Positions 20,135-29,202 of a stretch of DNA of 64,000 nucleotides are shown here, piece after piece. The translations under genes and the position numbers were made by a program. The stretch is from the NCBI RefSeq assembly GCF_007994735.1, contig NZ_VOIL01000001.1, positions 1,860,001 through 1,924,000 on the forward strand, read 5' to 3'. The notes under the pieces were generated by a model. The model had not been told where the DNA came from, made no database searches, and saw only the letters and a list, made by a program, of their open reading frames with translations. The stretch comes from Nesterenkonia populi (GTDB taxonomy: Bacteria; Actinomycetota; Actinomycetes; Actinomycetales; Micrococcaceae). Position 1 is the stretch's first letter. Every line of letters begins with the position of its first letter.

Positions 20135-22867
20135 TCAGTACTTCGAAATAGCCCTGCGCGGCGAATCGGTGCGCTGCTCAGGCTGAGCAAGCCGGACTGT
20201 GGCGTGCAGGACTCGGATGCCTTCCGCGGACGCAAGCAGGGGAGTCAGTTCGAGCTCAGCGACTTCCGGGTGGTTGTCCTTCAGGGTCGCGACCCGGTGG
20301 ACCACGTCCTGGACGGCGCCGAGATCGACGGCGGGGACGCCGCGGTGCCCGGTGAGCTTCACGGCCGCCTTCGGCCCTCGAATGAGCTCGTCGAGATCCT
20401 GGTCCGTCAGCGGCGGCACGGCGTAGGCCCAGTCCTCGAGGAGGTCCACGGCATCTCCGGAGATGCCGAAGGAGATCACCGCTCCGATGAGGGGGTCCTC
20501 GAGGGCACGGACGGTGCAGGCCTGGCCGGCCGGTGCCATCGCTTGGACCTCAAGGTCGGGCTGGCCCTCGGCCGCAGATCCTGCATAGGGGGCGAGGGCC
20601 CGCCGCGTCTCGGCGACTGCGCGGCGCAGGTCAGCCTCATCCTCAATGTTCAGCTGCACCCCTCCGAGGTCGAGGCGCTGACGCAGATAGGCATTGGTGG
20701 ACTTCAGGGCGACCGGATAGCCGATGCGCCGGGCCGCCTCGCAGGCCTCGTCTGCAGTGCGGATCTGTTCGGCGCCGAGGAGCTGGATGCCGTAGATCCC
20801 CAGCAGCTCGGCGGTCTGCTCCTGGCTGAGCACCGCTGTTCCGGAGGCGGGCAGCCAGGAGCCGATGCGTTCCTCGGCCGTTCGGTATGCCGCGGAGCCG
20901 GCGAGGCCCTCGGGGATGCTCAGCGTGCCGATCCCGCGTTCGCGCCACTGCTGGTAGGCGGTGATCTTGCCGAGCACGGCCACGGAGCGTGCCGGGGAGG
21001 AAAAGACGGGAACCCCCTGCTGCAGGGCGCCGTCTTCGATGACGGGGCCGGCGTTGCCGATGAAGTTCAGCGGCATGTGGGGGTCTGTGACTCCGATGAG
21101 CGACATGACCATGGGTTTGGTCTGCTGGCGCGCGATCTGGGATATCGCCCGGTAGAAGTCGTACTGGACGCCGGTGATGGTCGGCTGCAGGCAGAGGGCC
21201 ACGCCGTCGAGGGCGTCATCGTCGAACTGCTCCTGGAGGGCGTGCTGGAGGGCGGCACGGGCCTCCTCCTCGGTGCCTTCGAGGCAGAGGCCGGTGTCCA
21301 CCCGGACGGGGATGAGCCCTTCGGCTTCTGCCGCGTCGGCGAGCAGGCGCCCCATGGAGGGCGAGTTGGTGAGAATGCCGAGGCGGGGGCTCGCTGGGAC
21401 GGGCTGAGTGGCCAGAACTTGGAGCACATCCATCAGGGAGTCGGTGTTGGCGACTTGGATGACCCCGGAGCTCTGCAGCATCGCGTCCACGGCCGCGGCG
21501 GGGGCGCTGATGGTCCGCGTTTCGTGGCCGGGCGGCACCCGCAGGCCCATCACCTCGGATTTGGAGACCACCACGGGTTTGGCCTGGGAGAGCCGTCGGG
21601 CGATCCGGGCGAACTTGCGCGGGTTGCCGAAGGATTCGAGGTGGATGCCGACCGCCCGGGTGGCGGCGTCGTCCTCGAAGTGCTGCATGGCGTCGTTGCC
21701 TGAGACATCAGCCCGGTTGCCCGCGGAGATCGCGGCTGTCAGCCCCAAGGAGCGCCGTTGGGACTGTGCGGTGAGCGAGAGGCCCACGGAGGCGGACTGG
21801 CTGAAGATCCCGGCGCCGCCGCGGATGGGCAGCTGGGGAAGCCGGGAGGCGTTGAGCCGGTAGTCCGGGTCCGTGCTGATCAGGCCCATGGAGGCCGGCC
21901 CGATCACTCGCATCCCGTAGCCCCGTGCCAGCCGGACGAGCTCCCGCTGCCGCTCGCCGTCGGTCTCGGTGACGATGAGCACGCCCCGGACCCCGGCGCG
22001 CCCGCAGTCGGTGACGGCCTGTCGCATCTGATCAGGCTCGACGGCGATGACGGCCAGGTCGATCTGCGGCTCGATGTGCTCGAGCATGGAGCGGCGCGGC
22101 CCCTCCTCGTCATCAGGCTCATAGGCTTCGGGGCTGACGGAGTGGACGCCGCCGGTGTACCGGGCCTCCATCAGGTGATGCAGCAGGTGGTAGCCCACAG
22201 AGCCGTAGAGCCGCGAGTTGCCGATGACAGCGACCTGCTCCGGCGCCAGCAGCTGGGACACGCTGCGCGCCTCAGCGCGGTGCTCCCGGGACTCCATCAC
22301 CTGCCGCGAACGATCGTTGGGGTCGATGCTGAAGCTGACCATGATGACGTCCTCCTCGAAGCTGCGGGTCAGCTCGTAGCCGGCCTCGTGGAAGACCGAG
22401 AGCATCTTCCGGTTGGCGGGCAGCACCTCTGCGGAGAAGCGTGCGAGGCCCCGTTCCCGGCCGGCGGCGGCGAGGTGCTCCAGCAGGATGGACCCGAGGC
22501 CGCGGCCCTGATGGGCGTCCGCGATGTAGAAGGCCACCTCGGCCTCCTCGGTCCCGTCGATGCGGTCATAGCCGCCGACGCCGATGATCTCGCTCTCCCC
22601 TGAGCGGTCGGTGACGATGACCACCAAGCAGACCCTGTCGGCGTGGTCGACGTCGGTGAAGCGGTCCAGCTCAGCATCTGAGAGCTTGGCCTTGTACGAG
22701 AAGTAGCGCAGGTACCGTGAGGACTCGGACTGTGCGGCATGCATCCGCTGAAGCCTGGACGCATCCTCCGGCCAGACAGGGCGCAGCTGGGCCGCCGCGC
22801 CGTCCCGCAGGACGACATCGGCCTCCCAGTGGGCCGGATATCCACGCTGAGCCGCCGTTGAACCCAT
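20135..22867 (-). CDS. GNAT acetyltransferase fused to ADP-forming acyl-CoA synthetase (Pat-like)
   Basis: A 910-residue multidomain protein. Residues 15-180 form a GNAT domain with the acetyl-CoA motif HQGRGLGS (119-126). From about 202 there is a CoA-binding Rossmann domain (EQVAVIGNSRLYGSVGYHLL), then succinyl-CoA-synthetase-like domains, then an ATP-grasp domain from about 690. This is the domain set of protein acetyltransferases of the PatZ type, with GNAT placed first as is common in Actinobacteria. The usual phospho-His segment of active ADP-forming synthetases (SHTG) reads GHET near residue 449, so synthetase activity is doubtful. Acetylation of metabolic enzymes is the likely role. 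ATG at 22867 fits a TACAGT promoter. Confidence 0.87.
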   Translation of the reverse strand: MGSTAAQRGYPAHWEADVVLRDGAAAQLRPVWPEDASRLQRMHAAQSESSRYLRYFSYKAKLSDAELDRFTDVDHADRVCLVVIVTDRSGESEIIGVGGYDRIDGTEEAEVAFYIADAHQGRGLGSILLEHLAAAGRERGLARFSAEVLPANRKMLSVFHEAGYELTRSFEEDVIMVSFSIDPNDRSRQVMESREHRAEARSVSQLLAPEQVAVIGNSRLYGSVGYHLLHHLMEARYTGGVHSVSPEAYEPDDEEGPRRSMLEHIEPQIDLAVIAVEPDQMRQAVTDCGRAGVRGVLIVTETDGERQRELVRLARGYGMRVIGPASMGLISTDPDYRLNASRLPQLPIRGGAGIFSQSASVGLSLTAQSQRRSLGLTAAISAGNRADVSGNDAMQHFEDDAATRAVGIHLESFGNPRKFARIARRLSQAKPVVVSKSEVMGLRVPPGHETRTISAPAAAVDAMLQSSGVIQVANTDSLMDVLQVLATQPVPASPRLGILTNSPSMGRLLADAAEAEGLIPVRVDTGLCLEGTEEEARAALQHALQEQFDDDALDGVALCLQPTITGVQYDFYRAISQIARQQTKPMVMSLIGVTDPHMPLNFIGNAGPVIEDGALQQGVPVFSSPARSVAVLGKITAYQQWRERGIGTLSIPEGLAGSAAYRTAEERIGSWLPASGTAVLSQEQTAELLGIYGIQLLGAEQIRTADEACEAARRIGYPVALKSTNAYLRQRLDLGGVQLNIEDEADLRRAVAETRRALAPYAGSAAEGQPDLEVQAMAPAGQACTVRALEDPLIGAVISFGISGDAVDLLEDWAYAVPPLTDQDLDELIRGPKAAVKLTGHRGVPAVDLGAVQDVVHRVATLKDNHPEVAELELTPLLASAEGIRVLHATVRLAQPEQRTDSPRRAISKY

Positions 22868-22874
22868 ACGATCA

Positions 22875-22880
22875 ACTGTA
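22875..22880 (-). promoter_or_regulatory. Candidate -10 (TACAGT) of leaderless GNAT-synthetase gene
   Basis: On the minus strand TACAGT is followed by seven bases and then ATG at 22867. No ribosome binding site precedes this ATG or the in-frame ATG at 22909. Confidence 0.5.
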
Positions 22881-22951
22881 GCCGCAGCCGCGGCGTCCTC
22901 GTCCGTCATGACTGAACACACCGATATCCAAGGGATCCCGCTCACTCGCCT

Positions 22952-25468
22952 ATGGCCCGCCGCAGCACTGACACCGCTCCGCCGGTGACCCCCGAAGACA
23001 ACATCACTGACATCGATGTCTCCTCGGAGATGGAGACGTCGTTCCTCGAGTATGCCTACTCGGTGATCTACTCGCGGGCGCTGCCGGATGCCCGGGACGG
23101 CCTGAAGCCTGTGCAGCGACGGATCCTCTACATGATGTCCCAGATGGGGCTGCGCCCGGAGAAGGGGCACGTGAAGTCTGCCCGCACCGTGGGCGAAGTG
23201 ATGGGCAAACTGCACCCGCACGGCGATGCGGCGATCTACGACGCCTTGGTGCGCATGGCGCAGTCCTGGGCGCTGCGCCTGCCCCTGGTGGACGGGCACG
23301 GCAACTTCGGCTCGCTCGACGACGGGCCCGCCGCCTCTCGGTACACCGAGGCGCGCATGGCGCCGGCGGCCCTGGCGATGACCGCGGACCTGGATGAGGA
23401 CGTCGTCGACTTTGAGCCGAACTATGACAACCAGCTGACCCAGCCCTCCGTGCTGCCCAGCGCCTTCCCCAACCTGCTGGTCAACGGCGCCAGCGGCATC
23501 GCAGTGGGCATGGCCACCAATATGGCTCCGCACAATCTGCGTGAGGTGATCGCCGGGGCCAAGCACCTCATCCTGAACCCGGAGGCGGCGCTGGAGGAGA
23601 TCATGGAGCTCATCCCCGGGCCGGACTTCCCGGGGGGCGGGCGCATCGTGGGCTTGGACGGCGTCAGGGACGCCTACCGGCGCGGGCGCGGATCCTTCAA
23701 GATCCGTGCGAAGACACGCATCGAGCAGGTCTCCCCCCGGCGCACCGGGATCGTGGTGGACGAGCTGCCGTACATGGTGGGCCCGGAGACCGTCATTGAG
23801 AAGACCAAGGAGGCCGTCCAGGCCAAGAAGCTGGCCGGGGTGTCCGACGTTCTGGACCTCACCGACCGCAAGCACGGACTGCGAATGGTCATCGAGCTGA
23901 AGGCCGGATTCAACCCGCAGGCGGTGCTGGCGCAGCTGTACAAGCTGACCCCCCTGGAGAACAGCTTCGGCGTCAACAACGTGGCACTGGTGGACGGGCA
24001 GCCGCGCACCATGGGACTGCTGGAGCTGCTGCAGGTGTATGTGGGCCATCGGATCGAGGTGGTGCGCCGCCGCACCGCCTACCGGCTCTCCAAGCGCCGC
24101 GGCCGCCTGCACCTGGTGGAGGGCCTGCTGATCGCGATCGTCGACATCGACGAGGTCATTCAGATCATCCGCGCCGCTGAGGACGGCCCCACTGCCAAGC
24201 AGCGGCTGATCGCCGTCTTCGACCTCACGGACGCGCAGGCCGAGCACATCCTGGAGCTGCGGCTGCGCCAGCTCACCCGGTACTCCGCCCTGGAGCTGGA
24301 GCAGGAGAAGGAGAGGCTCGAGGAGGAGATCGCCCAGCTGGCCGCTCTCCTGGAGTCCGAGCAGCTGCTGCGCAGCACCGTCGCTGATGAGCTGGACAGC
24401 ATCGCCGAGAGGTACGGGGACGACCGCCGCACCCAGCTGGTGGAGTCCGAGGACGCTGAGCCAGCGGCGCCGATCAGGCCGGACAAGGGCGAGGATCCTG
24501 AGGCCGCCCTTCGGATCCCGGACTCTCCGTGCTGGGCGGCGCTGTCCACCTCGGGCATGCTGGCCCGCACCACGGACCGTTCTGCGCTGGCTCACCCCTC
24601 CCGGCGCCGTAAGCACGATGCGCTGCGCTCTCTGGTGCCGGTGACCGCCCGCGGGGACGTAGGGGCTGTGACCTCGGCGGGTCGGATGATCCGCCTGCCG
24701 GTGATCGACCTGCCCGCGCTGGAGGTGGCGGGCGGCTCCCTGAACCTCAGCCAGGGCGGCAGAGCGAAGGACTATCTCTCCCTGGGACGGGGCGAGCAGC
24801 TGATCGGTCTGGTGCCCCTGGACGCCGTGATTGCGCTGGCGACCGGCGCCGGCAGGGTCAAGCGCGTCAACCCGGACTACCCTGCCAATCGGGATGATTG
24901 GGGGGTCATCTCCCTGAAGGAGAAGGACGCGGTGGTGGATGCGGCGGCAGCCCCGGACGACGCCGACCAGCTGGTGATGATCTCATCCGCCGGCCAGCTG
25001 CTGCGCTGCGCGGCGGAGAATGTGCGGCCTCAGGGACGCACCGGCTCCGGTGTGGCGGGCATGAAGCTTGGTGAGGGGGACGCGGTGATCGGCTTCGGCG
25101 TGGTCCCGGCGTCGTTGGCGGACGAGCCCGGCGCTGCGGTCGTCGTCACGGCCGCAGCGGGCGACGGGGCGCTGGAAGGGTTGGAGAGCGGCTCCCTCAA
25201 GGTCTCCGAACTGGGCGAGTTCCCGGCGAAGGGCCGCGCCACCGGCGGCGTGCGGGCCCACCGCTTCCTCCGCGGCGAGGATCATCTGAGCCTGGGGGCC
25301 GCTGTGCTGGCCGCTCCCCTGGCTGCTGACGGCACAGGATCTGCCCGGACTCTGCCGGCAGAGATGGCGAAGCGCGATGCCTCGGGCGTCCCCTGGGAGC
25401 AGAGCATCGCCGCGGTGGCCTCCAGCCCTGAGGCACTGTCTTCCGTGCACTCTGCAACGAATGGGTAA
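22952..25468 (+). CDS. parC: DNA topoisomerase IV subunit A
   Basis: An 838-residue type IIA topoisomerase subunit. The quinolone-determining region ([20 protein letters not shown], about 88-107) and the catalytic tyrosine in ASRYTEARM (about 130) are intact, followed by a tower region, a coiled coil at about 440-475 and a beta-pinwheel C-terminal domain. The GyrA box (QRRGGKG type) is not visible. The corresponding place reads [10 protein letters not shown], so this is ParC rather than GyrA, acting with a ParB-type subunit encoded elsewhere in decatenation. No Shine-Dalgarno sequence precedes the ATG. The gene is divergent from the GNAT fusion with an 84-bp gap. Confidence 0.85.
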   Translation: MARRSTDTAPPVTPEDNITDIDVSSEMETSFLEYAYSVIYSRALPDARDGLKPVQRRILYMMSQMGLRPEKGHVKSARTVGEVMGKLHPHGDAAIYDALVRMAQSWALRLPLVDGHGNFGSLDDGPAASRYTEARMAPAALAMTADLDEDVVDFEPNYDNQLTQPSVLPSAFPNLLVNGASGIAVGMATNMAPHNLREVIAGAKHLILNPEAALEEIMELIPGPDFPGGGRIVGLDGVRDAYRRGRGSFKIRAKTRIEQVSPRRTGIVVDELPYMVGPETVIEKTKEAVQAKKLAGVSDVLDLTDRKHGLRMVIELKAGFNPQAVLAQLYKLTPLENSFGVNNVALVDGQPRTMGLLELLQVYVGHRIEVVRRRTAYRLSKRRGRLHLVEGLLIAIVDIDEVIQIIRAAEDGPTAKQRLIAVFDLTDAQAEHILELRLRQLTRYSALELEQEKERLEEEIAQLAALLESEQLLRSTVADELDSIAERYGDDRRTQLVESEDAEPAAPIRPDKGEDPEAALRIPDSPCWAALSTSGMLARTTDRSALAHPSRRRKHDALRSLVPVTARGDVGAVTSAGRMIRLPVIDLPALEVAGGSLNLSQGGRAKDYLSLGRGEQLIGLVPLDAVIALATGAGRVKRVNPDYPANRDDWGVISLKEKDAVVDAAAAPDDADQLVMISSAGQLLRCAAENVRPQGRTGSGVAGMKLGEGDAVIGFGVVPASLADEPGAAVVVTAAAGDGALEGLESGSLKVSELGEFPAKGRATGGVRAHRFLRGEDHLSLGAAVLAAPLAADGTGSARTLPAEMAKRDASGVPWEQSIAAVASSPEALSSVHSATNG

Positions 25469-25481
25469 CGTTCGACACACT

Positions 25482-25530
25482 TTTACTACAGAGCGTAGAA
25501 GAACGGCCCGAGCAGCAGTATTGTAGTAAT
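25482..25530. promoter_or_regulatory. Putative BlaI-type operator pair upstream of the repressor
   Basis: TTACTACA (25483-25490) recurs as its reverse complement TGTAGTAA (25522-25529), and each copy is flanked by a degenerate second half (GTAGAA at 25495-25500, GCAGTA at 25515-25520). TACTAC/GTAGTA half-sites are typical of BlaI/MecI repressors. The pair lies 24 nt before the repressor start, so autoregulation is likely. Confidence 0.6.
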
Positions 25531-25553
25531 GCACTGCTGAAAGGAGCACGATC

Positions 25554-25895
25554 ATGATGGCCAGCCTCGGCGAACTCGAACGTCAGGTGATGACCCTGCT
25601 GTGGGACACAGGCTCACAGCTGTCTGCCAACGAGGTGCGTGACGAGCTCGACGACTCCCTCGCCGTCACCACTGTGCTCACTGTGCTCTCCCGCTTGGAG
25701 AAGAAGGGACTGGTCCGTCGGGACCGGGGCTCCCGGCCGCACCGCTACGCTGCTGAGGCCTCCCGCGAGGACCACACCGTGGAGATGCTCAACGAGGTCC
25801 TCGGCCAGGCCGGCGACCGTGAGGCTGTGCTGGCACGCTTCATCGGCAGCGTCTCCGAGGACGAGGCAGCTGCGCTCCGTCGCATTCTGAGCTGA
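25554..25895 (+). CDS. BlaI/MecI/CopY-family transcriptional repressor
   Basis: A 113-residue winged-helix regulator. MASLGELERQVMTLLWD, the recognition region LAVTTVLTVLSRLEKKGLV and the wing RRDRGSRPHRYAA match the BlaI family, as does the C-terminal dimerisation helix pair. The AAGGAG sequence lies 7 nt upstream of the ATG (a second ATG follows at once). In this family the repressor is inactivated by a partner M56 protease, and such a gene follows 45 nt downstream. No beta-lactamase is in the window, and mycobacterial BlaI homologues also control respiration genes, so the target set is open. Confidence 0.9.
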   Translation: MMASLGELERQVMTLLWDTGSQLSANEVRDELDDSLAVTTVLTVLSRLEKKGLVRRDRGSRPHRYAAEASREDHTVEMLNEVLGQAGDREAVLARFIGSVSEDEAAALRRILS

Positions 25896-25940
25896 CTTCT
25901 CGGCTCTCCGACCGGCTATTCCCACTAAACTGTCCCCTTA

Positions 25941-26909
25941 GTGGAAATTCTCGCCCTTGCCCTCGGTCTGCTCGCCCTGACACTGGCTGTGCCTGTGCCT
26001 ATGTGGCTGCACGAGGCGCGGTTCCGGGCGCGCTCCCCGTGGGTATGGATGGTGCTCTGGCAGGCCATCGCGCTGGCCGGGGGACTCTCTATGGTGGGCG
26101 CCCCCATCATCTACGGCCTCTCGCCCTTCGGAGTCTCATTCCCTGAAGCCGTGCGCACCGCCGTGGGGCTGACCACCGCGGAGGACTATTCCGCCCTGGC
26201 GACGCTGAACGTGCATCCGTGGCATCTGTTCTCTCTCTGCCTGGGGCTGGTGCTGGGCGCGCATCTTGTGCTGACCCTGGCGAGAACGTTCTATCGAGTG
26301 AGGCGTGCCCGGAGCCGCCACCGCCAGATGGTGCGGCTGCTGTCCACTCCCCTTCGCACCGGAGAACGGGCTGAGGCTGACGATGCCCCGGCGTTCGAGG
26401 CCCAGGTGATTGAGCATGATGCTCCCCTGGCCTATTGCTTGCCAGGGCGGACCAACGCGGGGTCGGTGACGGTGCTGTCCCGGGGCCTGCTGGATCAGCT
26501 CACGAAGGATGAGCTGGCCGCTGTCGTCGCACATGAGCAGACGCACCTGCGGCAGCGGCATCATCTGCTGACGATGGCGTTTGAGGCCTGGTACCGGGCT
26601 CTCCCCTGGCTCCCCACGACCCGGTACGGGCGTGAGGCGGTCCTCGAGCTCACGGAGATGCTCGCTGACGACGGCGCGCTGACTGAGCACAGCAATGAGC
26701 GGCTGCTGCGCTCGATCGCGACGACCAGCACCGGCGAAGGCGGAGCCAGGACGGAGCTGGAGCCGGGCGCCTCAGGCCTGATCACCGGCGTGCGCCTGCA
26801 GCGGCTCCTGACTCAGCCTGAAACCCTGGGCAGAGCGCCCACCGCGGGGATTCTCGCCGTCAGCCTGCTGCTGCTCACAGCGCCGACGGCCCTGATCCTG
26901 TTCGGATGA
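25941..26909 (+). CDS. M56-family membrane metalloprotease (BlaR1-like, no sensor domain)
   Basis: A 322-residue membrane protease with about four hydrophobic segments (residues 1-20, 35-60, 90-115 and the extreme C-terminus) and the zinc motif HEQTH (H198, E199, H202). Further downstream ELTEMLADDGAL supplies the third-ligand region. It is half the length of BlaR1 and lacks the penicillin-binding sensor domain, so the activating signal is unknown. The GTG start lacks a Shine-Dalgarno sequence. A TAAACT hexamer ends 9 nt upstream and could be an internal promoter. It pairs with the upstream BlaI-type repressor. Confidence 0.87.
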   Translation: MEILALALGLLALTLAVPVPMWLHEARFRARSPWVWMVLWQAIALAGGLSMVGAPIIYGLSPFGVSFPEAVRTAVGLTTAEDYSALATLNVHPWHLFSLCLGLVLGAHLVLTLARTFYRVRRARSRHRQMVRLLSTPLRTGERAEADDAPAFEAQVIEHDAPLAYCLPGRTNAGSVTVLSRGLLDQLTKDELAAVVAHEQTHLRQRHHLLTMAFEAWYRALPWLPTTRYGREAVLELTEMLADDGALTEHSNERLLRSIATTSTGEGGARTELEPGASGLITGVRLQRLLTQPETLGRAPTAGILAVSLLLLTAPTALILFG

Positions 26910-26929
26910 CACCGCCCCGGGGCTCGACA

Positions 26930-27154
26930 CTACTCGTCGGGGACGCTTCCGTTCTTGCGTTCGTAGCGCCAGGCGAATAGCCCGATGACGGCCCAGATCA
27001 GAGCGAAGAGAGCCAGGAAGATCGGGGCGAAGGTCAGCCCCAGGTCCAGTGCAAGGTTCAGGACCACCATCGCGGCAGCCCCCAGTCCGAAGACAGCGGC
27101 GAGGGTGAGGAGGCGCCGGACCTGGTTTTCCTGGGGCGGGGGCTGCTGCATCAT
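26930..27154 (-). CDS. Small two-helix membrane protein
   Basis: A 74-residue protein with a proline/glutamine-rich N-terminus, two transmembrane segments (about 14-34 and 42-62) and a charged tail (RYERKNGSVPDE). I do not recognise a family. It follows the SDR gene by 9 nt on the same strand, so it is probably co-transcribed, and it converges with the M56 gene. GAGGA lies upstream of the start codon pair. Confidence 0.6.
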   Translation of the reverse strand: MMQQPPPQENQVRRLLTLAAVFGLGAAAMVVLNLALDLGLTFAPIFLALFALIWAVIGLFAWRYERKNGSVPDE

Positions 27155-27163
27155 GCCTGATCC

Positions 27164-27925
27164 TCAGGCGCTGCTGACGAGGAAATCGTCGGCGCCGCCC
27201 ACCAGCTCGGTGTGCGCCTGCTGCAGGCCGTCCTTGTTGACGATGGATGCGATCTCCGCGGCGAACTCCTCCACGGTGCAGAGTTTGCCGGCGGCTGCGC
27301 GGCGAGCCTCGATAGCCCCGGGCTGCGCCCGGTCCAGCAGAGTGGCCGTGATGGTTCCTTCGATCATGTCCCCGGAGACCACGGTGAGCCTGATGCCCTT
27401 CTCATCCAGCTCCGGAACCATTTCCCTGAGCGCATCCTCGCCGGCGCGCTTGGAGCGGGCGACGGGCTCATAGGCGTCCATGGTGGCGGTCTGGTTGATG
27501 AAGTGCGCCTGGTGGCTGGTGACGAACACGATCTGGGAGCCGGCGGGCATCACCTGCAGCGCTGTGCGCACCAGGCTGACCTGTGCGTCGCGGTTGAGCT
27601 TGAGCGCGTAGTCCTCGCCGCGGTCGGCCTCCATGCCTCCGGAGGCGTTGAGGATCAGCAGGTCGAGGCTGCCGAAGCGCTCCACGGCGGTGTCCACCAG
27701 GGCATGTGCGCCGTCATTCTCTGTGATGTCGGCCTGGACAGCCACGGCCTGGCCGCCTGCCTCCTCGATTCCCTTGACGACCTTCTTGGCGCGCGGCGCC
27801 TTGGCCCGGTAGTTCACGACGACGCCGGCGCCCCGCTCGGCGATGAGCTGCGCCGTAGCGGCACCGATGCCGCGGGAGGATCCGGTGATGACCGCGCCCT
27901 TGCCGGCCAGGTCCTGTTCAGTCAT
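27164..27925 (-). CDS. SDR-family oxidoreductase with displaced catalytic lysine
   Basis: A 253-residue short-chain dehydrogenase. The nucleotide motif TGSSRGIG (14-21) and LNASGG (92-97) are normal, and the catalytic serine is S137 in VTSHQAH. The usual YxxxK is replaced by YEPVARSK, where Y152 and K159 are seven apart instead of four. This spacing would alter the active site or the Tyr used, so the reaction is not assigned. A strong AGGAAAGG sequence precedes the ATG. It is downstream of fabG on the same strand with a 79-nt gap. Confidence 0.85.
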   Translation of the reverse strand: MTEQDLAGKGAVITGSSRGIGAATAQLIAERGAGVVVNYRAKAPRAKKVVKGIEEAGGQAVAVQADITENDGAHALVDTAVERFGSLDLLILNASGGMEADRGEDYALKLNRDAQVSLVRTALQVMPAGSQIVFVTSHQAHFINQTATMDAYEPVARSKRAGEDALREMVPELDEKGIRLTVVSGDMIEGTITATLLDRAQPGAIEARRAAAGKLCTVEEFAAEIASIVNKDGLQQAHTELVGGADDFLVSSA

Positions 27926-28004
27926 GGGGTCTTTCCTTTCCTGGCGGTGCTGACCGCCTCTTCAGCAGGTCTGGGCGCGCTCGGTGTGCGCGCCGTCATT
28001 CGCG

Positions 28005-28712
28005 TCAGTGGCCCATGCCGAGGCCGCCGTCGACCGGGATCACGGCCCCAGAGATGTAGGCGGCGGCGTCGGAGCCGAGCCACTTCACGACCTCGGCGAC
28101 CTCCTCGGCCTCGGCGAACCGGCCGGCGGGGATGGACTCGAGATACTTCTTCTGGGTGTCCTCGTCGAGGGCGTCGGTCATGTCGGAGCGGACGAAGCCG
28201 GGGGCCACCACATTGGCGGTGATGCCGCGGCCGCCGAGCTCGCGCGTCAGGGAGCGGGCCATGCCCACCAGGGCGGCCTTGGAGGAGGCGTAGTTGATCT
28301 GACCGGGGGTGCCGTAGAGGCCCACCACCGAGCCGATGAGGACGATGCGGCCCTTCTTCTGCTTCAGCATGCCCTTGTTGGCGCGCTTGATGACCCGGAA
28401 GGCTCCGGTGAGGTTCGTGTCGAGCACGTCGGAGAAGTCATCCTCGCTCATGCGCATCAGCAGGGTGTCGCGGGTGATGCCTGCATTGGCGACGAGGACC
28501 TCAACCGGGCCGTGAGCGTCTTCGACCTGCTTGAAGGCGGCGTCGATGCTGGCGGAATCGGTCACGTCTGCGGCGACGCCGAGCGCCCCCTCCGGTGCCT
28601 CCCCGCTGCGGGTGGTCACTGCGACCCTGTCCCCGTCGGCGATGAAGGCTTCAGCGATGGCGCGGCCGATGCCGCGGTTGCCGCCGGTGATCAGTACCGA
28701 TCGCTCGCTCAT
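28005..28712 (-). CDS. fabG: 3-oxoacyl-ACP reductase FabG-like SDR
   Basis: A 235-residue short-chain dehydrogenase with the full FabG motif set: TGGNRGIG (9-16), NAGITRD, the catalytic serine in IGSVVG, and YASSK. The C-terminal GAVIPVDGGLGMGH is typical. It closely resembles MabA/FabG1 of Actinobacteria, which reduces 3-oxoacyl-ACP in fatty acid synthesis. In Mycobacterium the inhA gene follows, but here it does not. ATG at 28712 is chosen for its AGGAGA sequence. A longer frame to 28787 would overlap the divergent promoter. Confidence 0.9.
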   Translation of the reverse strand: MSERSVLITGGNRGIGRAIAEAFIADGDRVAVTTRSGEAPEGALGVAADVTDSASIDAAFKQVEDAHGPVEVLVANAGITRDTLLMRMSEDDFSDVLDTNLTGAFRVIKRANKGMLKQKKGRIVLIGSVVGLYGTPGQINYASSKAALVGMARSLTRELGGRGITANVVAPGFVRSDMTDALDEDTQKKYLESIPAGRFAEAEEVAEVVKWLGSDAAAYISGAVIPVDGGLGMGH

Positions 28713-28778
28713 GAGTCTCCTGCTCTGTGTGTCCCGGATTGCCGTCCACCACCCTATCGGGGTCGGCGGGGTGAGCGG

Positions 28779-28784
28779 TAGAAT
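28779..28784 (+). promoter_or_regulatory. Candidate -10 (TAGAAT) of leaderless DUF3099 gene
   Basis: TAGAAT is followed by seven bases and then ATG at 28792. The sequence and spacing are the same as those in front of msrB. Confidence 0.6.
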
Positions 28785-28791
28785 CATACGG

Positions 28792-29202
28792 ATGTCGGAA
28801 CCGGTTCACTCCATCACTGATGCCCCGGTGCGGCAGAGCGTGGAGCAGCGCTCCCGGATGGTGTCCTACACCATCCAGATGGGCTTGCGCCTGCTCTGCT
28901 TCATCCTGGCTGGCCTGACCGCGATGATCTGGCAGTCCTGGTGGGCTGCGGTGTTCGTCGTCGCCGCGATCATTCTGCCCTACACCGCGGTGGTGGGCGC
29001 CAACGCCGGCGGCGACCGGTACGACGCTGCCGCACGGGAGGGCACGGCCCCGCAGCGGCAGCTCGCCACGGCCCATGAGGAGCCTGAGGAAGACCCCCGC
29101 CAGTGGTGGGAGGACGAGCCGGAGCACGGCGACGCCGCCGGAAACAGTACGGCGGCTGAGGGGGAAGTCATTCCCGGTGACGTGGAAAGAGGTGATCGCT
29201 GA
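28792..29202 (+). CDS. DUF3099 membrane protein
   Basis: A 136-residue protein with two transmembrane segments (about 31-50 and 53-75) and a long acidic, Trp-containing cytoplasmic tail (PRQWWEDEPEHGD). The N-terminal TDAPVRQSVEQRSRMVSYTIQ segment is characteristic of the actinobacterial DUF3099 family. Function unknown. The promoter hexamer 7 nt upstream favours this ATG over longer frames. The stop shares one base with the next start, making a three-gene operon with the small Cys protein and SURF1. Confidence 0.85.
   Translation: MSEPVHSITDAPVRQSVEQRSRMVSYTIQMGLRLLCFILAGLTAMIWQSWWAAVFVVAAIILPYTAVVGANAGGDRYDAAAREGTAPQRQLATAHEEPEEDPRQWWEDEPEHGDAAGNSTAAEGEVIPGDVERGDR

Noticed and set aside
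22868..24616. An open frame extends the GNAT-synthetase gene by almost 600 residues, antisense to parC
   Set aside because: The extra part has no known domain, is low-complexity His/Gly/Val-rich, and overlaps the well-supported parC. It is a GC-rich shadow frame.
22952..25468. parC as gyrase subunit A
   Set aside because: The GyrA box is absent and gyrB is not adjacent. The ParC assignment fits better, though the genome should be checked for gyrA.
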